Source: a methanotrophic endosymbiont of Bathymodiolus puteoserpentis (Logatchev) (GTDB taxonomy: Bacteria > Pseudomonadota > Gammaproteobacteria > Methylococcales > Methylomonadaceae). From it: 50,448 nt of DNA. Under the pieces are notes generated by a model that was not told where the DNA came from, ran no database searches, and saw nothing but the letters and a program-made list of their open reading frames with translations. The stretch lies in contig NZ_FQTQ01000095.1 in the NCBI RefSeq assembly GCF_900128525.1, positions 1-50,448 of the forward strand, given 5' to 3'. A program made the position numbers and the translations under genes. Shown here piece after piece: positions 1 to 6,199 of the stretch. How positions within the stretch are numbered: the stretch's first letter is position 1; every line of letters begins with the position of its first letter.

Positions 1-57
1 TTCTCGCATCTGCGCTTCAATTTCTTTTGAGTAAGGTTTTATCTTGGGTCGATTTTA
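1..57 (-). pseudogene. possible transposase N-terminal fragment, cut by the window edge
   Basis: An open minus-strand frame runs from a stop just right of base 57 to the left edge and reads NRPKIKPYSKEIEAQMRE. The pattern (basic start, then KPYSKEIEAQMR) recalls the N-terminus of ISAzo13-type transposases. That is recall from memory, not an alignment. No start codon is visible between the stop and the first residue, so if it is a transposase it is probably a remnant. Low confidence. Confidence 0.25.
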
Positions 58-120
58 AATAAAGTTTATGAGTTGCATCATTATAATTCTTAAATTGAAC
101 TTGCCTAAATTAATTTGTGC

Positions 121-204
121 TCATTCCTTATTATTGCTTTTAGGACTGCATCCGATTAAATCAGCTATTGCGATGCTGAGTTTTGTAGTACCGTCATACG
201 CCAT
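121..204 (-). CDS. 27-residue micro-ORF of unknown function
   Basis: ATG at 202-204 is preceded on the minus strand by AAGGA seven bases upstream, and the frame closes at TGA 121-123. The product would be a 27-residue peptide starting MAYDGTTKL and ending SPKSNNKE, with no membrane segment or recognised motif. The ribosome binding site is the only support. It may instead be the leftover 5' end of a decayed gene, since transposase-like sequence follows it. Confidence 0.25.
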   Translation of the reverse strand: MAYDGTTKLSIAIADLIGCSPKSNNKE

Positions 205-306
205 AATTATTCCTTAGTTGTGAAAATATATCTACAGTATAAGACTGTGAATATAATTCTACAATACTAATCAACTATTTTTATTTTAAGGTTTCATTCT
301 TGAGCA

Positions 307-1095
307 TTAAAAACTTTCATCAATTACTCGGTTCAAATAATCATCGTCTAATTCATCTGGTCGTTGGTGATATTCATAAAGCAATGCACCATAACTATTC
401 TTAGAAATTGTCGTATTATATTTATAACCGGGTAATGTACCTGCTTGTAGGCGTACCTGCTTACCTGCTGGATGGCTTTTAGGCGTAGTTGAAACATGCT
501 TGGACACCAAGTATTTATTGGGCTCATGGGGGTTTTCAATCCAAGACTTTTCCAAGACTTTTCCAAGCTTATTCCAAGACTTTTCCAAGGGTAATCCAAG
601 ATTATTCCAAGACTTTTCCAAGGGTTTAGCAGGTGTTTTGGGTCTGGTTTTTGGCTTAAATTTAGGTTGTAATTTGCCCGTAATTGACCAACCATCCGCA
701 ATAATTGGACTAAGAGGCTTAATGATTATAGACTTTCGGTACTTTTCATTTGTAGCGGTGCTTTCTATTGAATAACTAACTAAAAACTTATAGCCTAGAA
801 AGTGACCAGCTAGTGATTTTGCATCGCTGTATCGTTTGCGCGGATTGTCTCCAATAGTAAGTCGGTACAATTTTGCAAACTTACCATTCGGTTTTACGGT
901 GGAATTGCCTTTTAGTGACTTGACGTATGGCAGGTAAGTAGTGACTTCTTCACCGGTAGCAATCTCAACCAGTCTTAGTACAAAACTACAGGCTAAAACT
1001 GGTTTTGATTTACCATTAGGCGTTATTTGTTTTTCAGACTGGCTAGTGCCGACACATTCGCACAAGATTAGATTGGTTTCTTGAGCCGTAGACAT
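307..1095 (-). CDS. hypothetical island protein with 11-residue repeats
   Basis: This 262-residue protein is not recognised. Residues 1-145 look like a compact, mixed, mostly beta domain (a CEC motif near 12-14 and CSFVLRLVEI near 36-45). Residues 146-157 are a basic K/P linker. Residues 158-186 are three 11-residue repeats of the form LEKSWNxLG. The C-terminus is polar and acidic (DELDDDYLNR). There is no signal peptide or membrane segment. It is the last gene of a minus-strand run after an AlpA-like gene and a small HTH gene, with 2 bp to its neighbour, so it is probably co-transcribed with them. Such positions in integrative elements often hold replication or regulatory proteins, but nothing in the sequence proves that. 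ATG 1095 has no clear ribosome binding site. Confidence 0.6.
   Translation of the reverse strand: MSTAQETNLILCECVGTSQSEKQITPNGKSKPVLACSFVLRLVEIATGEEVTTYLPYVKSLKGNSTVKPNGKFAKLYRLTIGDNPRKRYSDAKSLAGHFLGYKFLVSYSIESTATNEKYRKSIIIKPLSPIIADGWSITGKLQPKFKPKTRPKTPAKPLEKSWNNLGLPLEKSWNKLGKVLEKSWIENPHEPNKYLVSKHVSTTPKSHPAGKQVRLQAGTLPGYKYNTTISKNSYGALLYEYHQRPDELDDDYLNRVIDESF
540..622. repeat. eight TCCAAG boxes at an exact 11-bp period
   Basis: TCCAAG begins at 540, 551, 562, 573, 584, 595, 606 and 617. Spacer bases are mostly ACTTT, with variants CTTAT, GGTAA and ATTAT. The array lies inside the 307-1095 gene. Because 11 is not a multiple of 3, the box is read in all three frames and every third copy returns to the same frame, which produces the 11-residue protein repeat. 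The period is close to one helical turn of DNA. Confidence 0.95.
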
Positions 1096-1097
1096 GG

Positions 1098-1319
1098 TTA
1101 TTTATTGCTTTTAAGGGTGTATTTACCAAACCTAACAGTCCTAAATTTACCTTGCCTGGTAACCATAGTTGTTGTGATTTTATAGCCCATTTTTTTTAGT
1201 CTATAAATAACATCGCTTAAGCGATAACACCCTAGTTCACTTAAAGCTTGCATAGGTTCGATTGAGCCATACTCATTTAACCACTCTAAAACAGCATCAA
1301 CTTGCGATTGATTTTTCAT
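1098..1319 (-). CDS. small winged-helix/HTH protein
   Basis: A 73-residue protein. The segment DAVLEWLNEYGSIEPMQAL followed by LGCYRLSDVIYRLKKMGYKI matches my memory of the small helix-turn-helix domain common in phage and island genes (Pfam HTH_39 type). A basic beta wing follows (KFRTVRFGKYTLKSNK). The start at 1319 is 2 bp from the end of the upstream alpA-like gene, and its end is 2 bp from the next gene, so the three form one operon. It probably binds DNA as an element regulator; the target is unknown. Confidence 0.6.
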   Translation of the reverse strand: MKNQSQVDAVLEWLNEYGSIEPMQALSELGCYRLSDVIYRLKKMGYKITTTMVTRQGKFRTVRFGKYTLKSNK

Positions 1320-1321
1320 GA

Positions 1322-1519
1322 TTATCCCACCTCGCTATCGCGCTCTGCTACGCGGGAATTTATCCACTCCTGAACTTCTGACTCTAACCACCCACTCGAA
1401 CGGGCGGATATTTTAATTTGCTTTGGAAAATTGCCCTCGGCAATCAAGTTGTAAATTGTTGACCTGCCAAGACCTGTTTTTGATTTTACTTGTGGCAATC
1501 TTAGGATTGAAGCACCCAT
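1322..1519 (-). CDS. AlpA-family regulator/excisionase
   Basis: A 65-residue protein of typical AlpA size. The fold is read from LRLPQVKSKTGLGRSTIYNLI (MerR-like helix-turn-helix), then GNFPKQIKIS and the classic SGWLESEVQEWINSR ending. AlpA-type proteins of P4-like elements activate or direct excision by the cognate tyrosine integrase. That integrase lies 1.3 kb away at 2817-4052. ATG 1519 has a strong ribosome binding site (AAGGAG, 8 bases upstream). It leads a three-gene minus-strand operon. Confidence 0.85.
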   Translation of the reverse strand: MGASILRLPQVKSKTGLGRSTIYNLIAEGNFPKQIKISARSSGWLESEVQEWINSRVAERDSEVG

Positions 1520-1613
1520 CTTAAAAACTCCTTAACCCGTTTGGGCTGTTGTTGGTTTAGATGGGGCAATCTTACTAATTTTAGATAGTGTTACGGAAAC
1601 TTGGGACTAGCGG

Positions 1614-2042
1614 TTACAACCTCTTTTTGTCCGCATAATATAGGTTTTTTACATGCCCGTAAGTTGTGTTGCATATTTTTGCAACATGCTTAAAAATCTC
1701 TGTTTTGCTGCCAATATTTTGCAGTATAAAGTCATCACACAAGCTCACAATTTGGCTTTGCTCCCATTTACTCAGGGCTGCTTTACCCTGCCATGCCCCG
1801 CCTTTTTCGTTGCTATTAAAACCAAGAGCCGCAAGCCCATCCTGTTTTGTTTTGGCTTCAGAAAACATTAAGAAATGCTCTTCAAGGACTGCCAGTAGCT
1901 CCTCTGGTATTTCGTAGTCGTTTTTTCGGCAATATAAAAATGCTTCCGTCAAATATATGAACAAGCCACTGTCTTTGTATGCCTTTAGCAGAATATTGTA
2001 TTGCGAGTAAATGGGGAGTATTTCTTTTAAACCATCGGTCAT
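1614..2042 (-). CDS. hypothetical island protein
   Basis: A 142-residue, largely helical soluble protein with no domain I recognise. The start is set at ATG 2042 because GGAG lies five bases upstream; an upstream GTG in frame at 2084 has no such support. Noticeable features are an acidic helical middle (EIPEELLAVLEEHFLMF), a Gly-rich patch (GFNSNEKGGAWQG) and a C-terminal segment ending in a lysine/arginine tail. The C-terminal part (KHVAKICNTTYGHVKNLYY) could be a helix-turn-helix. It is divergent from the toxin-antitoxin operon at 2189. Function unknown. Confidence 0.6.
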   Translation of the reverse strand: MTDGLKEILPIYSQYNILLKAYKDSGLFIYLTEAFLYCRKNDYEIPEELLAVLEEHFLMFSEAKTKQDGLAALGFNSNEKGGAWQGKAALSKWEQSQIVSLCDDFILQNIGSKTEIFKHVAKICNTTYGHVKNLYYADKKRL

Positions 2043-2140
2043 AAACACTCCGTTCAAGGTGCATTCGTTCTTGAAAGGTATCACCCAAAGCGGGGAACGA
2101 GTCCGCTCTTTCAGCCGCTAAGCCTAGGGTGATGGTTGAT

Positions 2141-2183
2141 TATAATACAAATGTGGCTGTATTGTCTCTTATGTGCGACAATA
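2141..2183 (+). promoter_or_regulatory. promoter and operator of the toxin-antitoxin operon
   Basis: A consensus -10 box TATAAT lies at 2141-2146. Downstream is a perfect 7-bp inverted repeat, TATTGTC (2160-2166) and GACAATA (2177-2183), ending 5 bp before the toxin ATG at 2189. Operators overlapping the transcript start are usual for autoregulated type II toxin-antitoxin operons. The -35 box is weak. Binding by the antitoxin is inferred. Confidence 0.6.
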
Positions 2184-2188
2184 TAAGC

Positions 2189-2494
2189 ATGATTTATGAG
2201 ATAAAAAAGACTATTCACTTTGATAACTGGCTTGCAGGACTTAAGGATGCAAAAACGAAAGCGAGGGTTCTATTAAGGGTTAGGCAGGTATCACAAGGTA
2301 ACTTTGGTGACCATAAATCACTGGGGGCTGGATTGTTTGAAATGCGCTTTTTCTTTGGTAGTGGTTATCGCATTTACTACACGGTGAAAAATAAACAAGT
2401 CGTCATACTACTGACTGGTGGTGATAAGTCATCACAAGAAAAAGATATTAAAAAAGCCAAGTCCATTTTAGACACTGTGAGGTTAGGGCAATGA
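2189..2494 (+). CDS. RelE/ParE-superfamily toxin (HI1419-like addiction killer)
   Basis: A 101-residue toxin. It has the pattern of the 'addiction module killer protein' branch of RelE/ParE: HFDNWLAGLKDAKTKARVL, then RVRQVSQGNFGDHKSLGAGL, FEMRFFFGSGYRIYY and VILLTGGDKSSQEKDI. Family members are mRNA interferases or gyrase poisons; which applies here cannot be told. The start is set at ATG 2189 rather than 2129 because the operator and promoter occupy 2141-2183 and family members begin about here. It overlaps the antitoxin gene by 4 bp (ATGA), the toxin-first order typical of this family. Confidence 0.85.
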   Translation: MIYEIKKTIHFDNWLAGLKDAKTKARVLLRVRQVSQGNFGDHKSLGAGLFEMRFFFGSGYRIYYTVKNKQVVILLTGGDKSSQEKDIKKAKSILDTVRLGQ

Positions 2495-2775
2495 GTACAG
2501 AAATAACAAATTTTGATATAGAGGAATACTTAGACACGCCTGAAATGGTGCTTGAGTATATTAATGCCGCTATTGAGGAAAACGACCAAGATTTATTACG
2601 TATTGCATTAGGGGATGTTGCCAAGGCTCAAGGTATGACTGAAATAGCGAAAAAAGCGCATGTTAGCAGGCAAAATCTTTATAAAGCTTTTTCGGATAAT
2701 GGCAACCCAACACTAGAAACTATCAATAAGGTACTTGGTGCGTTAGGGTTAAAGCTAAAGGTTGAGCAGGCATAA
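2491..2775 (+). CDS. HI1420-like antitoxin with HTH domain
   Basis: A 94-residue antitoxin. Residues about 15-50 (LDTPEMVLEYINAAIEE, then DLLRIALGDVAKAQGM) and the helix-turn-helix at about 52-80 (TEIAKKAHVSRQNLYKAF, then NPTLETINKVLGALGLKL) match the antidote family paired with HI1419-type killers. It should neutralise the toxin encoded just upstream and repress the shared promoter. Both genes are intact, which suits a maintenance function for the element bearing the integrase next door. Confidence 0.87.
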   Translation: MSTEITNFDIEEYLDTPEMVLEYINAAIEENDQDLLRIALGDVAKAQGMTEIAKKAHVSRQNLYKAFSDNGNPTLETINKVLGALGLKLKVEQA

Positions 2776-2816
2776 TCATTTTAATATATGCCTTTTAACC
2801 TCATCTTTTGTTAGTG

Positions 2817-4052
2817 CTATCCCACCGTTTTTCTTATGGATATGACATTGCCCGATGGGGTAGGAGCTTCCATAAACTTTAACCAGTCTTCTGCAAGCTT
2901 ATGCCTTTTTTCAATCATATCACCGCGCCTATAAGCGGCCTCAGCTTTATTCTTAATTGTGTGGGCTAGTGCCATTTCGCATAAGTCGCGCGGGTAGTTG
3001 GTACATTCTGCTGACCAGTCCCTAAAAGTTGACCTAAAACCATGTACCGTACAGTCATAACCTAACGTAACTTGTAATAGCTTATCCATTGCTGAATTAC
3101 TTAACCCTTTACCAATACGCCCACCCGCAAAAACAAAATCAGATTGTCTTATGCTTACCATTTCATTGATGATTGTTACAGCTCGGCTGGATAAAGGAAT
3201 TCGGTGTTCATTGCCTGCTTTCATACGTTCAACGGGGATAGTCCACACCTTTTGATTAAGGTCAATTTCTTCCCATTGTGCGCCTGTAATCTCACTGGTT
3301 CGGGTCGCTGTAAGAATTAAAAATTCCAGTGCTTTAGCAGATGTTGAATGATGGGCGCGTAACGCCTTAATAAATTCATACATATCTGAATAGGGTAAGG
3401 CTGTATGATGTTTTACCGTTTTTATTTTGCTAGGCTTAGCTAACAAGTTTTCAAGGTGACCTCTCCATTGGGCGGGATTGTCAGCCGACCTGTAACCATG
3501 AACAGCCGCCCATGCTAATATATTTTCAATTCTGCCCCTTATACGCCCCGCTGTTTCGTTTTTACTTGTCCATATCGGGCTTAGCACCTGCATAATTAAA
3601 GCGGTGTCTATATCCTTGACGGGTAGCCCACCAATAATAGGGAAAGCGTAGGTTTTTAAGGTGTTTGTCCATTGCTGCGCGTGCTTTGCATTCTTCCAAC
3701 CGTCTTTGTGGATAGCAATGTATTGATGTGCGCATTGCTCAAAACTAATTAAACCGTTATTTTCTTGCTTCTGTTTTAGCTCGGCTTGCTGCTTAATGCG
3801 TTTAGGGTTAAGCCCTGATTGTAGTGCTTGACGATACTCAAGGGCTTTTTCTCGTGCTTCTGGCAAGCTAACAGTGATAATTGAACCCAAACCAAGGTCA
3901 ACGGTTTTCTTGTTTTGGGTGTATCTAAATATCCAGCTCTTTGTTCCGCTCTTGGTGACTTTTAACCATAAGCCCATACCATCGCCATATAATCCTGCTT
4001 TATTTATCGAGGCTACTTTACGCGCCGATAATTTATTTACGTTTTTACCCAT
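2817..4052 (-). CDS. P4-type tyrosine integrase
   Basis: A 411-residue site-specific recombinase, full length for the family. The N-terminal arm-binding domain (DUF4102 type) covers about 1-95, with LSARKVASINKAGLYGDGMG and WIFRYTQNKKTVDLGLGS. A core-binding domain runs to about 200. The catalytic domain carries the first Arg in LILTATRTSEITGAQWEEID, the HxxR motif in HGFRSTFRDWSAE, the second His in LAHTIKNKAE and Tyr in AAYRRGD. Such enzymes usually integrate islands at tRNA 3' ends, but no tRNA is visible here. The start codon follows a run of repeated ATGGGC triplet pairs. It ends 41 bp from the toxin-antitoxin operon, which is convergent. Confidence 0.95.
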   Translation of the reverse strand: MGKNVNKLSARKVASINKAGLYGDGMGLWLKVTKSGTKSWIFRYTQNKKTVDLGLGSIITVSLPEAREKALEYRQALQSGLNPKRIKQQAELKQKQENNGLISFEQCAHQYIAIHKDGWKNAKHAQQWTNTLKTYAFPIIGGLPVKDIDTALIMQVLSPIWTSKNETAGRIRGRIENILAWAAVHGYRSADNPAQWRGHLENLLAKPSKIKTVKHHTALPYSDMYEFIKALRAHHSTSAKALEFLILTATRTSEITGAQWEEIDLNQKVWTIPVERMKAGNEHRIPLSSRAVTIINEMVSIRQSDFVFAGGRIGKGLSNSAMDKLLQVTLGYDCTVHGFRSTFRDWSAECTNYPRDLCEMALAHTIKNKAEAAYRRGDMIEKRHKLAEDWLKFMEAPTPSGNVISIRKTVG

Positions 4053-4055
4053 TCC

Positions 4056-4118
4056 AGCCCATCCTCTAGCCCATGTTTCTCAGCCCATGTTTCTCAGCCC
4101 ATGTTTCAGCCCATGTTT
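4056..4118. repeat. direct repeats of AGCCCATGTTT before the integrase start
   Basis: AGCCCATGTTT begins at 4068, 4082, 4096 and 4108, with a partial copy (AGCCCAT) at 4056; the spacing is 12, 14, 14 and 12 bp. On the integrase strand each full copy reads ATGGGCT, and three are followed by GA to give ATG-GGC-TGA, a two-codon reading frame. They sit immediately upstream of the integrase ATG at 4052. They could be integrase arm sites, binding sites for the AlpA-like protein, or a translational decoy array; the sequence does not decide. Confidence 0.9.
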
Positions 4119-4538
4119 GTGACATGGATTATAGCGGATTTTGACGGACGTAGTAAAACAGTAATTTTATAAGTCCCTTTTTTATAACAATAATTTACGG
4201 ACGTTTTCGGACTTACTCGGTTATGAGTTAGGCGGACTGCCTCTCCGCCATAATCCTTATAAATAAATAGCTCATAAGGGTTCGGAAAAATTTAATACAA
4301 AAGTTATATACTTTAGTATATGTACATTTGTATCAGAACACCTGCATACATCATCTAAAATCATGACGGTATATTCTACCGCCTCAATTAAAGTCATTAT
4401 TTTCCAAACAATAAACGTAAATTTAGAAAAAGCCTAAAATTAAGAAATAGGCATATTGCGTTACAGGAAGAATGATAATAGATAGAAAATCAACTGTTAA
4501 AGTTGCTGCCCCAGATACCCCTCGAATTAGTCGTTAAG
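4119..4538. other. gene-free AT-rich gap with two dyads, possible element end
   Basis: No gene is supported here. Two inverted repeats stand out: GGCGGA and TCCGCC (4231-4249, 7-base loop) and CCTTAT and ATAAGG (4255-4279). GGACG-containing words occur several times between 4143 and 4215. The CTCTCCGCCA string at 4241-4250 resembles the last bases of a tRNA-Ser, but no tRNA body is present on either strand. An attachment site is expected near this side of the integrase; its position cannot be fixed without a second copy. Confidence 0.4.
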
Positions 4539-5185
4539 TATCAGGAAATGCGATCTGGCACACATGTAGAAAACTTCTTGCAGGGCTTTTCAGGTTACTT
4601 GCAGGTAGATGGCTATGCGAGCCGAGCTATCAGGTGATTGCATCCTCGTTGGGTGCATGGCGCATGCGCGTCGTAAATTCGATGAAGCGCTAAAAGCACC
4701 CCCTAAAGAGAGCCGCAAGAATAAAAGGAGTCTGGCTCAAACTACATTACGTCAGTTTTCCCACCTGTATGCACTGGAAAAACAAATCAAAGGCCTGATG
4801 CTAGAGCAGCGTTATTTATTGCGCCAGGAAAAAAGTAAACCTTTATTGGGTGCTTTAAAGCCGTTGTGCAATGACAATCTGACCAAAACCACAAAAGACA
4901 GCGCAATAGGCAAAGCCATTCGCTATACCACTTAACCAGTGGGAGAGCCTGACTCGTTATATTGAAGACGGCAATCTACAAATTGATAATAATGCGGCCG
5001 AGCGCCATATCAAACCCTTTGTTATTGGACGTAAAAACTGGCTCTTTAGCCAAACTCCACGGGATGCAAATGCCAGCGCACTACTTTACAGCCTTGTGCA
5101 AACAGCCGTGGCCAATAATCTGGAGTCTTTTGATTATCTAAAATATCTACTTACTGAATTACTCAGGCTGGGGGAGGCATTATGA
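4539..5185 (+). pseudogene. IS66-family transposase remnant (frameshifted)
   Basis: Three reading-frame segments together match the C-terminal half of IS66 TnpC. They are GTHVENFLQGFSGYLQVDGY (ending near 4632), ILVGCMAHARRKFDEALKA (about 4640-4926), and [36 protein letters not shown]-type sequence (about 4929-5185) ending in TGA 5183-5185. At least two frameshifts (near 4630 and 4928) break the gene, and the N-terminal half and left end are missing. The DxxLQIDNNxAERxI and GRKNW blocks are hallmark IS66 motifs. It is not functional. Confidence 0.88.
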
Positions 5186-5288
5186 ACTAGAGGTACTGGA
5201 TCAATTTTTACCCTGAAACCTGATTGAAAAAATTAAGCTCTTAAAGTAAGTGGCGGAGGTTGCCGAGGTGGGAAGAATCGACGCTTAC
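5186..5288 (+). mobile_element. likely right end of the IS66 remnant
   Basis: After the transposase stop the sequence continues non-coding to GAATCGACGCTTAC, ending at 5288. IS66-type elements commonly end in an inverted repeat of the form GTAAGCG...; the reverse complement here begins GTAAGCGTCG. No matching left end is seen between 4053 and 4538, which fits a 5'-truncated copy. The exact boundary is inferred. Confidence 0.4.
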
Positions 5289-5416
5289 AAACTAAACATA
5301 AAATTGAGGCTTGAAGTGACAGTCCTTTAGTTGAATTTAAAGCTAAATTATTGTAATTAGTAGATAGTTAATGAAAACCGAATAAATATTACTAACGACA
5401 TACTTAGGAGTTAGTA

Positions 5417-5479
5417 ATGAATACAAAAATTGAGGTAAAAACTGTCTTGAAAAACACCGTTAGCATACCCAACTTCTGA
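5417..5479 (+). CDS. 20-residue peptide ORF of unknown role
   Basis: ATG 5417 follows an AGGAG ribosome binding site (5406-5410, six bases of spacing) and the frame ends at TGA 5477. The predicted peptide is MNTKIEVKTVLKNTVSIPNF. It resembles the start of a longer gene cut by decay, or a small standalone peptide. Sixty bases later there is a very strong terminator, so a short transcript of about 170 nt is plausible. No family is recognised. Confidence 0.35.
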   Translation: MNTKIEVKTVLKNTVSIPNF

Positions 5480-5538
5480 TTCCTGTAGGTAATGAGACGT
5501 TGTATTTTTATATTTAAGGCTTGCTGTGCTAGATTATA

Positions 5539-5581
5539 AACTGCGTTGAAAGCAGTTAAATGCTTTCAATGCAGTTTTTTT
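5539..5581 (+). terminator. Rho-independent terminator
   Basis: AACTGC-G-TTGAAAGCA pairs with TGCTTTCAA-T-GCAGTT around a GTTAAA loop: a 15-bp stem with one mismatch, followed by a T-run at 5575-5581. It ends the short unit beginning near 5400. The T-run is on the plus strand only, though the hairpin may also help stop transcripts from the minus-strand gene at 5599-5889. Confidence 0.88.
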
Positions 5582-5598
5582 AGTTTTAATCGAACAAT

Positions 5599-5889
5599 TT
5601 AGTAAAAATACATTATCCCGTAATATATAATTGCAATCTCTATTATTACGGGCGTAGCTAACGAGAGAATACTCCTGCTTTCTGGGATAAACTCATCCAT
5701 AGTATTATTATCTGTCGTGTAGGTTGATTGGTTGCTCTTTTGCTCACTGCTTCTTGGGGTGACCTCATCATATGACGAGACATTAAGAAAAGAGTCGTCA
5801 TCAAAAAGTGAGCCAAAAACATCATCAAGCTTTTTTTGGTTATCAAATAATTCGTTGAGTACGTCTAAATCTATCGCTGCTGCAGTCAT
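5599..5889 (-). CDS. small acidic protein with C-terminal membrane anchor
   Basis: A 96-residue protein. The start is set at ATG 5889 because GAGGA lies seven bases upstream on the minus strand; an in-frame ATG at 5907 lacks one. Residues 1-45 are acidic and helical (LDVLNELFDNQKKLDDVFG, DDDSF). Residues 46-73 are Ser/Thr/Gln-rich and polar. The C-terminus (about 76-96, LATPVIIEIAIIYYGIMYFY) is a single hydrophobic segment ending the protein, so it is probably tail-anchored in the inner membrane. No family is recognised. It lies between the accessory region and trpS. Confidence 0.55.
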   Translation of the reverse strand: MTAAAIDLDVLNELFDNQKKLDDVFGSLFDDDSFLNVSSYDEVTPRSSEQKSNQSTYTTDNNTMDEFIPESRSILSLATPVIIEIAIIYYGIMYFY

Positions 5890-5952
5890 GTCACTATCCT
5901 CATTCAAATAGTATTAACTAATGGTTAATTTTATTTTTCTGTTAATTATAGA

Positions 5953-5972
5953 ATACACCTAAGCCGGTGTAT
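5953..5972. promoter_or_regulatory. dyad upstream of the small membrane protein gene
   Basis: ATACACC (5953-5959) and GGTGTAT (5966-5972) form a perfect 7-bp inverted repeat around TAAGCC. The dyad is 64 bp upstream of the ATG at 5889, a position suited to a repressor or activator site. No known regulator's consensus is recognised, so the role is inferred. Confidence 0.35.
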
Positions 5973-6082
5973 AAAAAATGAACTAGTTCTCATATTGTAA
6001 TGGCCAAGTAAAATTGGGTGTTTTTAGGCTGAAACTGTATGAAGTTCACACTTTAGTGGGAAATTTTTACCTGCCTACCTGT

Positions 6083-6194
6083 ATTATTAACTGATGTTAC
6101 GCAGGCCTCAAATAGAATGAGAGCTGTAGCGTCTCACGAAAATTATAAGTTATTGATTCATAATAATCAGTGCGTAACACCAGTTATTAATAAT
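6083..6194. repeat. 112-bp element with long terminal inverted repeats
   Basis: The left arm 6083-6103 (ATTATTAACTGATGTTACGC and one more base) matches the reverse complement of the right arm 6171-6194 with one mismatch and a 3-base gap. The 67-bp interior has no reading frame. Size and structure suit a MITE or a deletion derivative of an insertion sequence. It stops 5 bp before the trpS stop codon, so its hairpin may lie in the trpS mRNA 3' end. Confidence 0.6.
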
Positions 6195-6199
6195 CTATT

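Noticed and set aside
348-701. Other-frame ORFs over the TCCAAG array
   Set aside because: The 11-bp repeat keeps several frames open at once; only the 307-1095 frame has genic context and length.
4231-4250. tRNA-Ser 3' end as attachment site
   Set aside because: CTCTCCGCCA fits a tRNA-Ser end but no T-loop, anticodon or acceptor partner is present on either strand.
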